Origin: Haloquadratum sp. J07HQX50
Lineage (GTDB): Archaea > Halobacteriota > Halobacteria > Halobacteriales > Haloferacaceae
DNA length: 11,075 nucleotides
Direction: 5' to 3'
Assembly (NCBI GenBank): GCA_000416005.1
Contig: KE356562.1
Coordinates: 1,301,444-1,312,518 of the forward strand
This document shows, in pieces, positions 1 to 6,324 of the stretch. The first letter of the stretch is position 1. The number at the start of each line of letters is the position of its first letter. The notes under the pieces are model-generated. The model worked only from the letters and a program-made list of their open reading frames with translations, searched no databases and was not told the DNA's origin. A program made the position numbers and the translations under genes.

Positions 1-1
1 A

Positions 2-175
2 TGGCTCGGAGCTGTTGGGGTGCAAGCCCTTCGGGGATATTACTCAATAAGTGAAACAGCTAATGCGATCAAGTATGCGTTTCGTGTGCTCCTCGGGCTG
101 ATACCGTTATTTGTTATCGCAGGGTTCATTGAAGCGTTTCTCACACCATCGATTGCGAACGTTTTGATTTCATAA
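2..175 (+). CDS. SpoIIM-family membrane protein, C-terminal fragment
   Basis: The frame is open from the window edge and gives the last 57 residues before TAA at 173-175. The end reads LLGLIPLFVIAGFIEAFLTP followed by a short tail. This proline-containing hydrophobic helix ending in an AGxIEAFxTP motif is the hallmark C-terminus of the stage II sporulation protein M (SpoIIM/DUF95) family. These are multi-pass membrane proteins, widespread in archaea that do not sporulate, often linked to membrane remodelling or transport genes; their role in archaea is unknown. The N-terminal membrane segments lie outside the window, so length and start cannot be judged. The next 119 bases before the convergent sulfurtransferase contain no gene that I can see. 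The family call rests on the C-terminal motif alone. Confidence 0.72.
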   Translation, partial: WLGAVGVQALRGYYSISETANAIKYAFRVLLGLIPLFVIAGFIEAFLTPSIANVLIS

Positions 176-294
176 TGTGGAAACCCTGCTCAGCGTGGCA
201 GTCCGCCTCAGGCGTCGGTCTAAGATCGGGCGACTCTTGACGATTACAGTGGTGTATCTGCCCAACGATTGTGGTTCAAAAGTATAACAGCTAA

Positions 295-1161
295 TTAGTC
301 TGCTTCGCCTGTCTCAACAGGTGCACCAATGAGGTTCCCCCACTCGGTCCACGATCCATCGTAGTTAACACAATTATCGAAGCCAAGGAGTTCACTCAGC
401 GCAAACCATGCAATTGATGATCGCTCACCGATACGGCAGTAGGCAACTGTCTTTTCAGAATCATCGATACCGTGTTCTTCATACATCTCACGGAGTTCTT
501 CGGCTGATTTGAACGTTCCGTCGTCGTTCACTGTCGCAGCCCATGAGACGTTTGAGGCACCCGGAATATGACCGCCTCGCTGAGCAGTCTCATTGAGTCC
601 CGGCGGTGCAAGGATGTCTCCTCTAAATTCTTCTGGAGATCGGACATCAACGAGCGGTAGTCCATCGTCGATGGCCTCTTCAACCTCACCGCGATAAGCA
701 CGAATTGACTCATACGGTCCATCTGGGGTATATTCGACGGGCGAGTACTCTGGCACCTCCTCAGTCAGTGGATACTCATTCGATACCCAGTAATCACGCC
801 CACCATCCAGTAGTTGAACATCATCGTGTCCGTAGTATTTAAATTGCCAATATGTATACGAAGCAAACCAGTTTGAATTGTCCCCATACAACACAACCTT
901 CGAGTCAGGGGAAATGCCGTGGGATCCAAGCAGATCGCCGAAGTCTTGTTTATCAAGAATGTCTCGGTTGGTCTGGTCCTGCAGCTGTGTTTCCCAATTA
1001 AACCCAATTGCCCCTGGGGCATGACCTTCATCATACGCCTCTGTGTCCACATCGACCTCAACCAGACGATGTGACGGGTCGTCGCTCTGGAACTCATCAA
1101 GATGGTCTTCCACCCATTCGGGCGTTACTAAGACATCATTCGCATAGCCTGATTCGCTCAT
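295..1161 (-). CDS. tssA: Thiosulfate sulfurtransferase, two rhodanese domains
   Basis: This 288-residue cytoplasmic enzyme would transfer a sulfane sulfur from thiosulfate (or a similar donor) to cyanide or a thiol acceptor. It has two rhodanese domains. The N-terminal one (about 10-130) carries Asp in YGDNSNWFA where a catalytic Cys would be, so it is structural. The C-terminal one (about 155-285) has VDVRSPEEFRG, GHIPGA and the active loop YCRIGERSS with Cys242. The CRIGERS loop is the one I recall from mycobacterial CysA-type thiosulfate sulfurtransferases. A longer start at 1272 is open, but ATG 1161 begins the usual MSES-type haloarchaeal N-terminus, and a TATA-like box sits about 30 bases upstream, inside the longer version. 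The transcript is then probably leaderless. It diverges from a second rhodanese gene. The symbol follows haloarchaeal usage and the exact in vivo substrate is not shown by sequence. Confidence 0.88.
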   Translation of the reverse strand: MSESGYANDVLVTPEWVEDHLDEFQSDDPSHRLVEVDVDTEAYDEGHAPGAIGFNWETQLQDQTNRDILDKQDFGDLLGSHGISPDSKVVLYGDNSNWFASYTYWQFKYYGHDDVQLLDGGRDYWVSNEYPLTEEVPEYSPVEYTPDGPYESIRAYRGEVEEAIDDGLPLVDVRSPEEFRGDILAPPGLNETAQRGGHIPGASNVSWAATVNDDGTFKSAEELREMYEEHGIDDSEKTVAYCRIGERSSIAWFALSELLGFDNCVNYDGSWTEWGNLIGAPVETGEAD

Positions 1162-1187
1162 TACATATGCAGTTATGTCGGGTATCG

Positions 1188-1195
1188 GTATAATT
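1188..1195 (-). promoter_or_regulatory. TATA-like promoter of the tssA-type gene
   Basis: On the minus strand the bases read GAATTATA, centred roughly 30 bases upstream of the ATG at 1161. This is the spacing expected for an archaeal TATA box driving a leaderless mRNA. It falls inside the extended ORF, which argues against the upstream start at 1272. Confidence 0.45.
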
Positions 1196-1338
1196 CCCAC
1201 AACTACGGCGTGTGCTGCCCATCCTCCGTCAAATATGCAAAAATTGCCGATAAAACGCCTGAAGAATAACAAACGTTAGCGCACGAACCGTACGCTTCAA
1301 TTTAACGAACAGGATACGAGAGATATATTCCGGTTTCT

Positions 1339-1369
1339 CTGACAGGTCTGCTAATTAGAAGTCTGTCAG
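1339..1369. promoter_or_regulatory. Palindromic candidate operator over the tssB-type promoter
   Basis: CTGACAG (1339-1345) and CTGTCAG (1363-1369) are exact inverted copies. They flank the symmetric CTAATTAG (1351-1358), whose centre nearly coincides with theirs. The AT core is about 45 bases ahead of ATG 1400, so it could serve as the TATA box with a short leader. An inverted repeat centred on a promoter core suggests a dimeric repressor site, possibly sensing sulfur compounds. That function is inferred. Confidence 0.45.
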
Positions 1370-1399
1370 TTTGAAGCGTCCAGCCAAATTAGTGTAGAT

Positions 1400-2182
1400 A
1401 TGGGTGAACAAATATTCGTCTCTCCAGAGTGGGTTGCATCAAATCAAGATTCGTTGCGGATTGTCGACGTCCGCGATACGTGGGAATTTGAGGGAATTGG
1501 TCACATACCAAATGCGGTCAACGTCCCGTTTGACAGCTTTCGAGACTCTGCTGGCAAGGGCATGCTACCAGACCCCGCTGAATGGCAATCACTCATGAGA
1601 GAAGCTGGAATAGACCAAGATACGGCCATTGTCGCTTATGATGATATGCACGGGGTCTTTGCCGCCCGGTTTTTGGTGACTGCTGAAATACTTGGGCACT
1701 CCCGCTCTCAGCTTCATCTGCTCAACGGAGACTATAGTCGGTGGAACATGCACCGCCAAACCACTACAGCGGTTTCGGACACTCAAGAGAGCAGCTATCA
1801 GCTCTCCAATCAGGATTCATCACTCATCGTCGATCATGAAACAGTCGCTAACGCCATCGATGACCCATCAGTTACGATTCTCGATACCAGAGATGATGAC
1901 GAGTACGTTGCAGGGCATATACCGGGTGCAGTGAATATTGATTGGAGAGTCGTGATTGATGAGAAGACGCGTGGAATCAAACATACACGTGACATTAAAT
2001 CGATGTTTGCTGATCATGGTATTAGCTCTGATACAGAAGTAGTACTATATTGTAACACCGCGCGACGGATCAGTCATACTTATTTGATCCTCCGCGAATT
2101 GGGATTTGCCCATCTGGGATTCTACGAGGGAAGTCTCACTGACTGGAAAGAGCGGAATGCACCGATTGAAACAGAGATATAA
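1400..2182 (+). CDS. tssB: Sulfurtransferase, two rhodanese domains
   Basis: This 260-residue protein has two rhodanese domains and is a diverged paralog of the oppositely oriented gene at 295-1161. The N-terminal domain (about 5-120) has VDVRDTWEFEG and GHIPNAVN, but Asp at the active-site position (VAYDDMHGVFAA), so it is inactive. The C-terminal domain (about 140-258) has ILDTRDDDEYVAGHIPGAVN and the active loop YCNTARRIS with Cys218. The loop has the usual six-residue length but lacks the Gly and Glu of CRIGERS, so acceptor or donor preference may differ. ATG 1400 begins MGEQIFVSPEWV, which aligns with MSES...VLVTPEWV of the paralog. It converges on the methyltransferase gene with a 28-base gap. 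The sulfurtransferase call is secure; thiosulfate as substrate and the symbol are by analogy to haloarchaeal naming. Confidence 0.85.
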   Translation: MGEQIFVSPEWVASNQDSLRIVDVRDTWEFEGIGHIPNAVNVPFDSFRDSAGKGMLPDPAEWQSLMREAGIDQDTAIVAYDDMHGVFAARFLVTAEILGHSRSQLHLLNGDYSRWNMHRQTTTAVSDTQESSYQLSNQDSSLIVDHETVANAIDDPSVTILDTRDDDEYVAGHIPGAVNIDWRVVIDEKTRGIKHTRDIKSMFADHGISSDTEVVLYCNTARRISHTYLILRELGFAHLGFYEGSLTDWKERNAPIETEI

Positions 2183-2210
2183 GCATTCAAATATCTAAGC
2201 TCGCCTCATA

Positions 2211-2891
2211 TTAGGGAGCGACGCCGACGGTTAGCAACGTTCCCCAAGTGCGGTATCGGTCAACCATCGCAGCCCGGCTCTCCCACTCTGACGTCGGGAA
2301 GGTCTCTGCCGGCGGAATTTTCGTCTCAGTATCTGCGATTGTGTCCTGCTCAGCGACATATAGCCCACCTTCATCGAATATGTTTCGATACTCCTCTTTA
2401 TTCATGAGCTGCATGTCGACATCAATCTTCTTCTGCCAGTTGTGTGTGTGTTCAGACTCTTCATAGAAGTTGACCGCGCAAAAGAACGTTCCACCACTTC
2501 GAAGCACTCTATTAATCTCTGTAAGCACTTTGACCGGACACTCAGAATAATAAAATGCCTCCATACTCCATACGTGGTCGACACTTCCTGCTTTGAGCGG
2601 GAGATGATGGAAGTCGCCGTGAACAAAAGAGAGATGTGCATCTTCAGTGTACTCCTGTGCGTTTTGCACCATCTGTGGACTCCCGTCGAGACCGATACTT
2701 TTGCCAGTCTGCTGCGTCTCACGAAGTGCACGAAGTGCATAGCCTGAGCCTGTGCCAAGGTCAAGAATAGATTCGCCTCTTTCAATTGGCATGCGGGCCA
2801 AGGCATGTTTCGCGGTATGCCAGTGGCGCTCCTCCATCCCACGGTCTCTTCCAGAATTGGCCCACTGGTCAAATTCTTGTTGAATACTCAT
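2211..2891 (-). CDS. Class I SAM-dependent methyltransferase
   Basis: The 226-residue product has the Rossmann-type methyltransferase core. Motif I is ILDLGTGSGY at about 42-51, the acidic residue binding the SAM ribose is Asp69 in IGLDGSP, and motif II follows with VHGDFHHLPL (about 90-99). SVDHVWSMEAFYY and INRVLRSGGTFF complete the methyltransferase type-11 pattern. The length is normal for small soluble enzymes of this superfamily. The substrate cannot be read from the sequence, and the Trp/His/Tyr-rich segment after the core (about 110-160) is where it would be recognised. An AT-rich stretch near 2919-2937 could be its TATA region, about 30 bases before ATG 2891, giving a leaderless transcript. 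It diverges from the gene at 3095 and converges with the sulfurtransferase; no operon partner points to a pathway. Confidence 0.85.
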   Translation of the reverse strand: MSIQQEFDQWANSGRDRGMEERHWHTAKHALARMPIERGESILDLGTGSGYALRALRETQQTGKSIGLDGSPQMVQNAQEYTEDAHLSFVHGDFHHLPLKAGSVDHVWSMEAFYYSECPVKVLTEINRVLRSGGTFFCAVNFYEESEHTHNWQKKIDVDMQLMNKEEYRNIFDEGGLYVAEQDTIADTETKIPPAETFPTSEWESRAAMVDRYRTWGTLLTVGVAP

Positions 2892-2962
2892 AATTGGTGC
2901 TGATGCCGTTAGAAGGGATTATATTTAGATAAATAAACCACTGCTGACTCATCGTGTCTTGA

Positions 2963-2998
2963 ATCTCTGCATCATATAGCAGAGATATCGCGCTATCT
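2963..2998. repeat. Two overlapping palindromes between divergent genes
   Basis: ATCTCTGC (2963-2970) and GCAGAGAT (2979-2986) are an exact 8-base inverted repeat around an 8-base AT loop. The second arm runs directly into AGATATCGCGCTATCT (2983-2998), palindromic at 14 of 16 positions. They lie between the divergent starts at 2891 and 3095, far from either TATA region. An upstream regulator site is possible, and function is unknown. Confidence 0.5.
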
Positions 2999-3060
2999 TC
3001 GTTAGAGTGAGTGGGATATAGTTATACCCAGCCAATATCTATACCCGACAGTTCGCTGAA

Positions 3061-3074
3061 GAACTATTAAGTTC
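3061..3074 (+). promoter_or_regulatory. TATA region inside a short inverted repeat
   Basis: GAACT-ATTA-AGTTC forms a perfect 5-base-arm inverted repeat. Its AT core (CTATTAAG) is centred about 27 bases before ATG 3095, the spacing of a TATA box for a leaderless gene. This supports ATG 3095 over the TTG at 3077, which would lie only a few bases from the box. Confidence 0.45.
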
Positions 3075-3094
3075 CATTGTGCACGTGTAATGGT

Positions 3095-3682
3095 ATGAAC
3101 TACAGGCTTGCTATTGAGGACACTCCAGACACAGTGCCAGGTGGGACTGGAATTCTTTTATTACACCCAAGCATCGGTGAAACGGACCGAATTGATACGG
3201 ACTTCTTCAAGACAGATACTGATCATTTTCTTGTTATCTCGACACGAACGACAGCACGAGAAGTTGAACAGAAGCTTGATTATTATGATGTAGATGAATC
3301 TCGAGCAGTTATCCTTGATACACTCTCTGTTGAACGGGGATACTCTCGCCGCGAGTCAGATCATGTTCATTATGTTTCGTCTCCGGACGATCTCGATGGA
3401 ATCGTTGACCGAACAACAACGTTCCTGAACAGTCATGACGGAAAGCTGAGAGTCAGCTTGGATTCAGTAACAGAACTGGCATATTATGCCCATGTGGATG
3501 GGGCACTCACTGCCACGAAACGAATTATTGACAAACTACAAGAATACGATGCCGTTGGACTGTTTCATGTTTCAAACGAGGTGCATGACGCTGAGACCAT
3601 TGAGAGGTTCCGTTCGCTGTTTGATGCGACGATGCAAATAGATGAGGATGGCGCGGTGACTACACAGTTTGATATGGGTTGA
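3095..3682 (+). CDS. RecA/KaiC-like protein without a P-loop (haloarchaeal DUF family)
   Basis: The 195-residue protein looks like a reduced RecA/RadA/KaiC-type core. The segment ILLLHPSIGETD (about 20-31) sits where a Walker A loop would be, but the GxxGxGKT signature is gone and no Lys is present. FLVISTRTTAREVEQKL resembles the strand-helix after the P-loop, and LRVSLDSVTELAYYAH (about 123-138) resembles the Walker B strand, with its Asp kept. GLFHVSNEVHDAETIERFRSLFDATMQI matches the KaiC/RAD55 C-terminal edge, where a final strand names the protein's target. It is probably one of the haloarchaeal DUF families (DUF7090 or DUF7504 from memory), with no catalytic role expected. I choose ATG 3095 rather than TTG 3077 because of the TATA spacing. 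It ends 12 bases from the convergent gene at 3695. Confidence 0.68.
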   Translation: MNYRLAIEDTPDTVPGGTGILLLHPSIGETDRIDTDFFKTDTDHFLVISTRTTAREVEQKLDYYDVDESRAVILDTLSVERGYSRRESDHVHYVSSPDDLDGIVDRTTTFLNSHDGKLRVSLDSVTELAYYAHVDGALTATKRIIDKLQEYDAVGLFHVSNEVHDAETIERFRSLFDATMQIDEDGAVTTQFDMG

Positions 3683-3694
3683 CGAAGGCGCACC

Positions 3695-4492
3695 TCATTC
3701 TGTCTGTTCTTTCGTATCCATTTTCTCAAATGTCTTCGACGCCCATTTGATTCCATATTCAGCGCCGTATTCCTGATACGCTTGCGTGTCCAGTGCAGCG
3801 AACGGAGGCGGGATCTCAAGACCATGCTTAATCGCTGCGCAGGCATATTCAGTCGCTTCCGCGAATGATGTCTCGCCATGGGCGACTGCCTCTGAAAGCC
3901 GTCCGAGTCGACCCTCTATTCGAGTTCCTGCATCAATCCAGCTATCATATAACCTCGGGTGCGAATCCTCCCACTCGGTGAACACTGACCGCGTGTGGAG
4001 TCCAATCCAGCCATCAAACAATGCCGAAGCAATCTGATATGTTGATGCAGGACCAAGTGGAACAGCATCTGCGAGGCGCGTATATTCGTCTTCAAAGTAG
4101 CCTAAGAAGTGCTCTGGAAGACCAATGCTACTCTCAACCAGCGCTTCAGCGATAAGGAAATTCAAAAATCCAGTTGGAGTACCTGATGCACGCCCTTTGA
4201 CTAAGATTGTCGGTGGAACTGTCTGCTCGGTTCGTACAACAGTTCCGTCGCCGGGCATACCGATTGTGAGGTCACTACTCGCGTATCTATGAAGCGGCTT
4301 TGGTGCGGTGTTAGTGAGCCAACTGTCAGGATAGCTGACTGGTTCAAGCTTGTCTGCAAAGAGCCCAAGATCTTCGGCCGCCGCAGGGGGGATTGTCTCA
4401 AAGTCGCCAGTCACGTCAAGAACAGTTGCCTCCGGAGCGTATTGCTTGCGAACGGTTACAAGAGGATCCGAGAGATTGCGATGACTAAACAT
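3695..4492 (-). CDS. Haloarchaeal conserved hypothetical protein (DUF7089-like)
   Basis: The product has 265 residues, no signal peptide and no transmembrane segment. It opens MFSHRNLSDPLVTVRKQYAP and contains SDLTIGMPGDGTVV, FLNFLIAEALVES (helical), LPEHFLGYFEDEY and a Trp/Asp-rich helical second half (EWEDSHPRLYDSWIDAG, SFAEATEYACAAIKHGLEIPPPFAALDT). I recognise it as a conserved haloarchaeal family, which I recall as DUF7089, with no known function. It is paired tail-to-tail with the RecA/KaiC-like gene. If my memory of the consecutive DUF numbers is right, the two families are often neighbours, hinting at a shared process. The start at 4492 is the first ATG and fits the family N-terminus. 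Confidence 0.7.
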   Translation of the reverse strand: MFSHRNLSDPLVTVRKQYAPEATVLDVTGDFETIPPAAAEDLGLFADKLEPVSYPDSWLTNTAPKPLHRYASSDLTIGMPGDGTVVRTEQTVPPTILVKGRASGTPTGFLNFLIAEALVESSIGLPEHFLGYFEDEYTRLADAVPLGPASTYQIASALFDGWIGLHTRSVFTEWEDSHPRLYDSWIDAGTRIEGRLGRLSEAVAHGETSFAEATEYACAAIKHGLEIPPPFAALDTQAYQEYGAEYGIKWASKTFEKMDTKEQTE

Positions 4493-4591
4493 ATAGGGTA
4501 TATTGATTCGAGAGGTTTCAGAGGTCGTATCTGGGCGTGTGTATAGACATATTCATTCGCTCACGCCAGCTTTGCGATTCGATCACGCACA

Positions 4592-4681
4592 TTAGCCAAG
4601 CGCCATGAAAAACACAACTAGGATCGTAAGTACTGCAGCGACACCGACAGTTCCTAATACAATTTGTGTAGCCTGACTCAT
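4592..4681 (-). CDS. 29-residue single-pass membrane microprotein
   Basis: ATG at 4681 opens a 29-codon frame ending in TAA at 4592. It starts MSQATQIVLGTVGVAA and ends VVFFMALG, so residues 6 to 27 or so form one hydrophobic helix with a short polar N-terminus. It is too short for ordinary gene callers. A TATA-like stretch (TTATGTATTC, minus strand, near 4703-4712) sits about 25 bases upstream, so the transcript would be leaderless. The composition is not what a random frame gives: a polar start, an unbroken hydrophobic helix with regularly spaced small residues, and a clean stop. I believe similar tiny membrane proteins occur in other haloarchaea, but I cannot confirm it here. It could assist a larger membrane complex; function is unknown. 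Confidence 0.62.
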   Translation of the reverse strand: MSQATQIVLGTVGVAAVLTILVVFFMALG

Positions 4682-4839
4682 ATCGAGACCAACTCAAGGA
4701 GAATACATAACCGTTGATCATTTTCTGTCGGCCGTATCGCTGTTAACCGGTTCTTGCATGGGTGAGTTCTCGCTCGGAGGCGGATAGCCGAGATGTCGCT
4801 GCTCGCTTCTGAGCACAGGTTGGAAGTGAATTACCCCGC

Positions 4840-5300
4840 TTACTCAGCCGCTGAGGCGGCTTCCTTGAGAGCGGAGCTTCCTGCTTCTACGACGCGACTT
4901 GCATCCACGACGAAGGACGAATGTTCGCCACCATCGGTAGACACAGCGGTTGCAGTCTCCACAGGCGTGCCTTCGGAGTGAACCACTCCTTAGTTTGTCA
5001 AATCCCCGAGAGAGGACGTTGAGAGCCGCATTCCAATCCCTCCCCGTCGGCCTTCGCGAGCGTCGGAAACGCGAGCAGAGAAGCGATATAGCACCCGCAC
5101 GAGTTTATTATTATTTCTCCACCACGCTACCCCTTCCGGTCAAATGAGGTAGTCCGATGCTCACCACGCCTCCAAGGCTGTTCGAGCGCGACAAGAAACG
5201 CGCACCATCGCTCTTGAGTGTCCATCCGGGAGGAGTGCGACACTCCGACTCCGAACGCTTGAAGCCAACTCGCCTTCGCAGTCTGGAGCCGCTGTGTCCA
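4840..5300 (-). pseudogene. tnpB: TnpB (RNA-guided endonuclease family) remnant
   Basis: From 5038 downward the minus strand reads DWNAALNVLSRGFDKL, the third RuvC motif region of TnpB with its catalytic Asp. One extra base near 4990 then shifts the frame; restoring it gives GVVHSEGTPVETATAVSTD and continues through VVDASRVVEAGSSALKEAAS to TAA at 4840. This tail is characteristic of haloarchaeal IS1341-type TnpB. Upstream, PPGWTLKSDGARFLS (about 5186-5230) and a following GGVVSIGLPHLTG resemble the blurred middle of TnpB, around the GxxL...LPLxxHRPLxG region. The zinc-finger cysteines and the N-terminus are not recognisable. The gene is therefore dead as a protein, though the 3' region that normally specifies the guide RNA is largely kept. 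Confidence 0.72.
4847..4860. repeat. Hairpin overlapping the tnpB 3' end
   Basis: GCCGC-TGAG-GCGGC forms a 5-base GC stem with a 4-base loop at the last codons of the tnpB remnant. In active elements the right-end region folds as part of the TnpB guide RNA, so this may be a relic of that structure. Confidence 0.5.
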
Positions 5301-5378
5301 CCTGACAAACTCCGATACAGAAACAGCAAGCCCTCAACAAGCGAGAGGAGAGCCCCGAGTGCGGTAGGGTGGCGTCGT

Positions 5379-5524
5379 TTACTCGGTATCAACGGCTGTT
5401 ACTTCTAACCCATCTGAATTAGCCTGCGGTTAGCCTTCGGGTGGCAGATACCGTTCTCATGGGCGTACTGCTGGACACATTCGTGTAGATCGCCGTCACG
5501 TTGCATGTCTATGTCTGTTCGCAT
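5379..5524 (-). pseudogene. Short frameshifted ORF at the upstream edge of the element
   Basis: ATG 5524 opens a 39-codon frame starting MRTDIDMQRDGDLHECVQQY and ending in RRLIQMG before TAG at 5405-5407. Shifting frame at that point continues as LEVTAVDTE and stops at TAA 5379-5381, which gives a more natural end for a helix that otherwise breaks off. The intact ancestor would be about 48 residues with an amphipathic, acidic character, perhaps a small DNA-binding or ribbon-helix-helix-like protein. I do not recognise it firmly. It precedes the TnpB remnant on the same strand and could be part of the element or an older resident broken by it. Confidence 0.4.
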
Positions 5525-5544
5525 AGATCTATGTGAGTGTCTGT

Positions 5545-5640
5545 TTAGATGCCACGATCGGTCTTTAAGATGGCAGCAGTCGTAGCAAGGGTGAGACCGA
5601 ACTCACGCGATTCTCTCCCGGCGTGGACGCTAAGACTCTC
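5545..5640 (-). other. Possible gene fragment downstream of oapC
   Basis: A minus-strand frame bounded by stops reads ESLSVHAGRESREF and then GLTLATTAAILKTDRGI before TAA at 5545-5547. It has no start codon in frame. The composition looks protein-like rather than random, so it may be the tail of a gene truncated when the neighbouring insertion element arrived. I do not recognise the family and 32 codons can be open by chance. Confidence 0.2.
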
Positions 5641-5648
5641 TCATTGTA

Positions 5649-6245
5649 TCAGGATGAGCCAGGGACGTTGATCACGTATCGACCGTCTTCCTGTAGCGAA
5701 ATAATATATTCTGAGCGATCGTATAATTCCATGAGATTGATCTCGTATTCACCAGGAGCAACGATTTTGATGCTCTCGAACTGTTGGTTGAGTTCATTTC
5801 TAAGTCCAATCAAGTCTGTATCTGGTTCGGAGTTCTCTCGTGAGTTTTGACCTTTATCCGACGATCTCTCCGGATCGATCTCTCCGTTTTCAGCGGAGTT
5901 AGGTATATCTTGACTCGCTGCTTGCAGTTCGTCAACTGAAACCACATCTGATCGAGCATCTGCCTGTGCTACATCCTCGCTTTCTGCTGAGATGGATCTC
6001 GATGCGCTCTCACGCCGAGTCCCTGGGGAGCTATCATGTGAACTTGACTCAGTGTGCGTCTGACTCGACCGAGATTGGTCAGTATGCTGTGAGTCAGGTT
6101 CCTCAGCTGTATTCGTTACTGATGGGTGCTGCTGGTCTGGTGGACGAAACTGAAATTTGTGCCCACCACAGTCTGGACACCCTGAAAGCATCTCTTTCGA
6201 GCCATCAGCGAATATATGGCTACAGTTTGTACATTCATGTGGCAT
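5649..6245 (-). CDS. oapC: Zinc-ribbon protein OapC (DUF2072-like)
   Basis: This 198-residue protein is the third member of the origin-associated cluster. The N-terminus is a rubredoxin-like zinc ribbon with Cys5-x2-Cys8 (CTNC) and Cys23-x2-Cys26 (CPDC). About 100 residues of low-complexity, Ser/Glu/Asp-rich sequence follow (about 40-145), as expected of a disordered linker at high salt. The C-terminus (about 147-195) is a compact, ordered domain with IKIVAPGEYEINLMELYDRSEYIISLQEDGRYVINVP. In haloarchaea the genes oapA, oapB and oapC lie beside the origin opposite orc1; this gene fits that position, order and length. Its role at the origin is not known in detail. It starts 79 bases after oapB and may have its own promoter. 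Confidence 0.82.
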   Translation of the reverse strand: MPHECTNCSHIFADGSKEMLSGCPDCGGHKFQFRPPDQQHPSVTNTAEEPDSQHTDQSRSSQTHTESSSHDSSPGTRRESASRSISAESEDVAQADARSDVVSVDELQAASQDIPNSAENGEIDPERSSDKGQNSRENSEPDTDLIGLRNELNQQFESIKIVAPGEYEINLMELYDRSEYIISLQEDGRYVINVPGSS

Positions 6246-6304
6246 CGGAATTAGCGTCTCCTATCAGTGGGGCTGATTCGTTTCGTAGATGCAGACACGC
6301 CCTC

Positions 6305-6316
6305 TATCTTAAATGA
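6305..6316 (-). promoter_or_regulatory. Possible internal promoter for oapC
   Basis: The oapB-oapC gap reads CATTTAAGATAG on the minus strand, a TATA-like box about 65 bases before ATG 6245. A GGAG sits about 12 bases before that ATG. oapC could therefore be transcribed both with the cluster and alone. Evidence is motif-level only. Confidence 0.3.
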
Positions 6317-6324
6317 GCATACCC

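Larger units (their letters stand above)
4822..5533 (-). mobile_element. Decayed IS200/IS605-type (IS1341) element
   Basis: The stretch holds the broken remains of a TnpB gene and a short upstream ORF, both on the minus strand. It is richer in G and C than the surrounding intergenic DNA. The right end, reading on the minus strand, is GCGGGGTAATTCACTTCC just after the TnpB stop; this is the terminal sequence style I associate with haloarchaeal IS1341-type elements. A small hairpin (4847-4860) precedes it. The left boundary is uncertain: I place it at the CATAGATCTATG palindrome (5522-5533), since IS200/IS605 ends carry subterminal hairpins. No TnpA transposase is present. About half of an expected 1.2-kb tnpB is missing. 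The element sits just downstream of oapC. Confidence 0.65.

Noticed and set aside
1161..1272. 37-residue N-terminal extension of the sulfurtransferase (MLFFRRFIGNF...).
   Set aside because: It is hydrophobic and unlike the family start, and the likely TATA box lies inside it. ATG 1161 gives the expected N-terminus and length.
4518..4721. 67-codon minus-strand ORF with many Cys and Arg residues.
   Set aside because: Random composition and no plausible start signals; it overlaps the far more convincing membrane microprotein in another frame.
5157..5408. 83-codon plus-strand ORF across the insertion element.
   Set aside because: It is antisense to the TnpB remnant, whose motifs are on the minus strand; its Arg/Pro/Ser-rich content is typical of antisense frames in GC-richer DNA.
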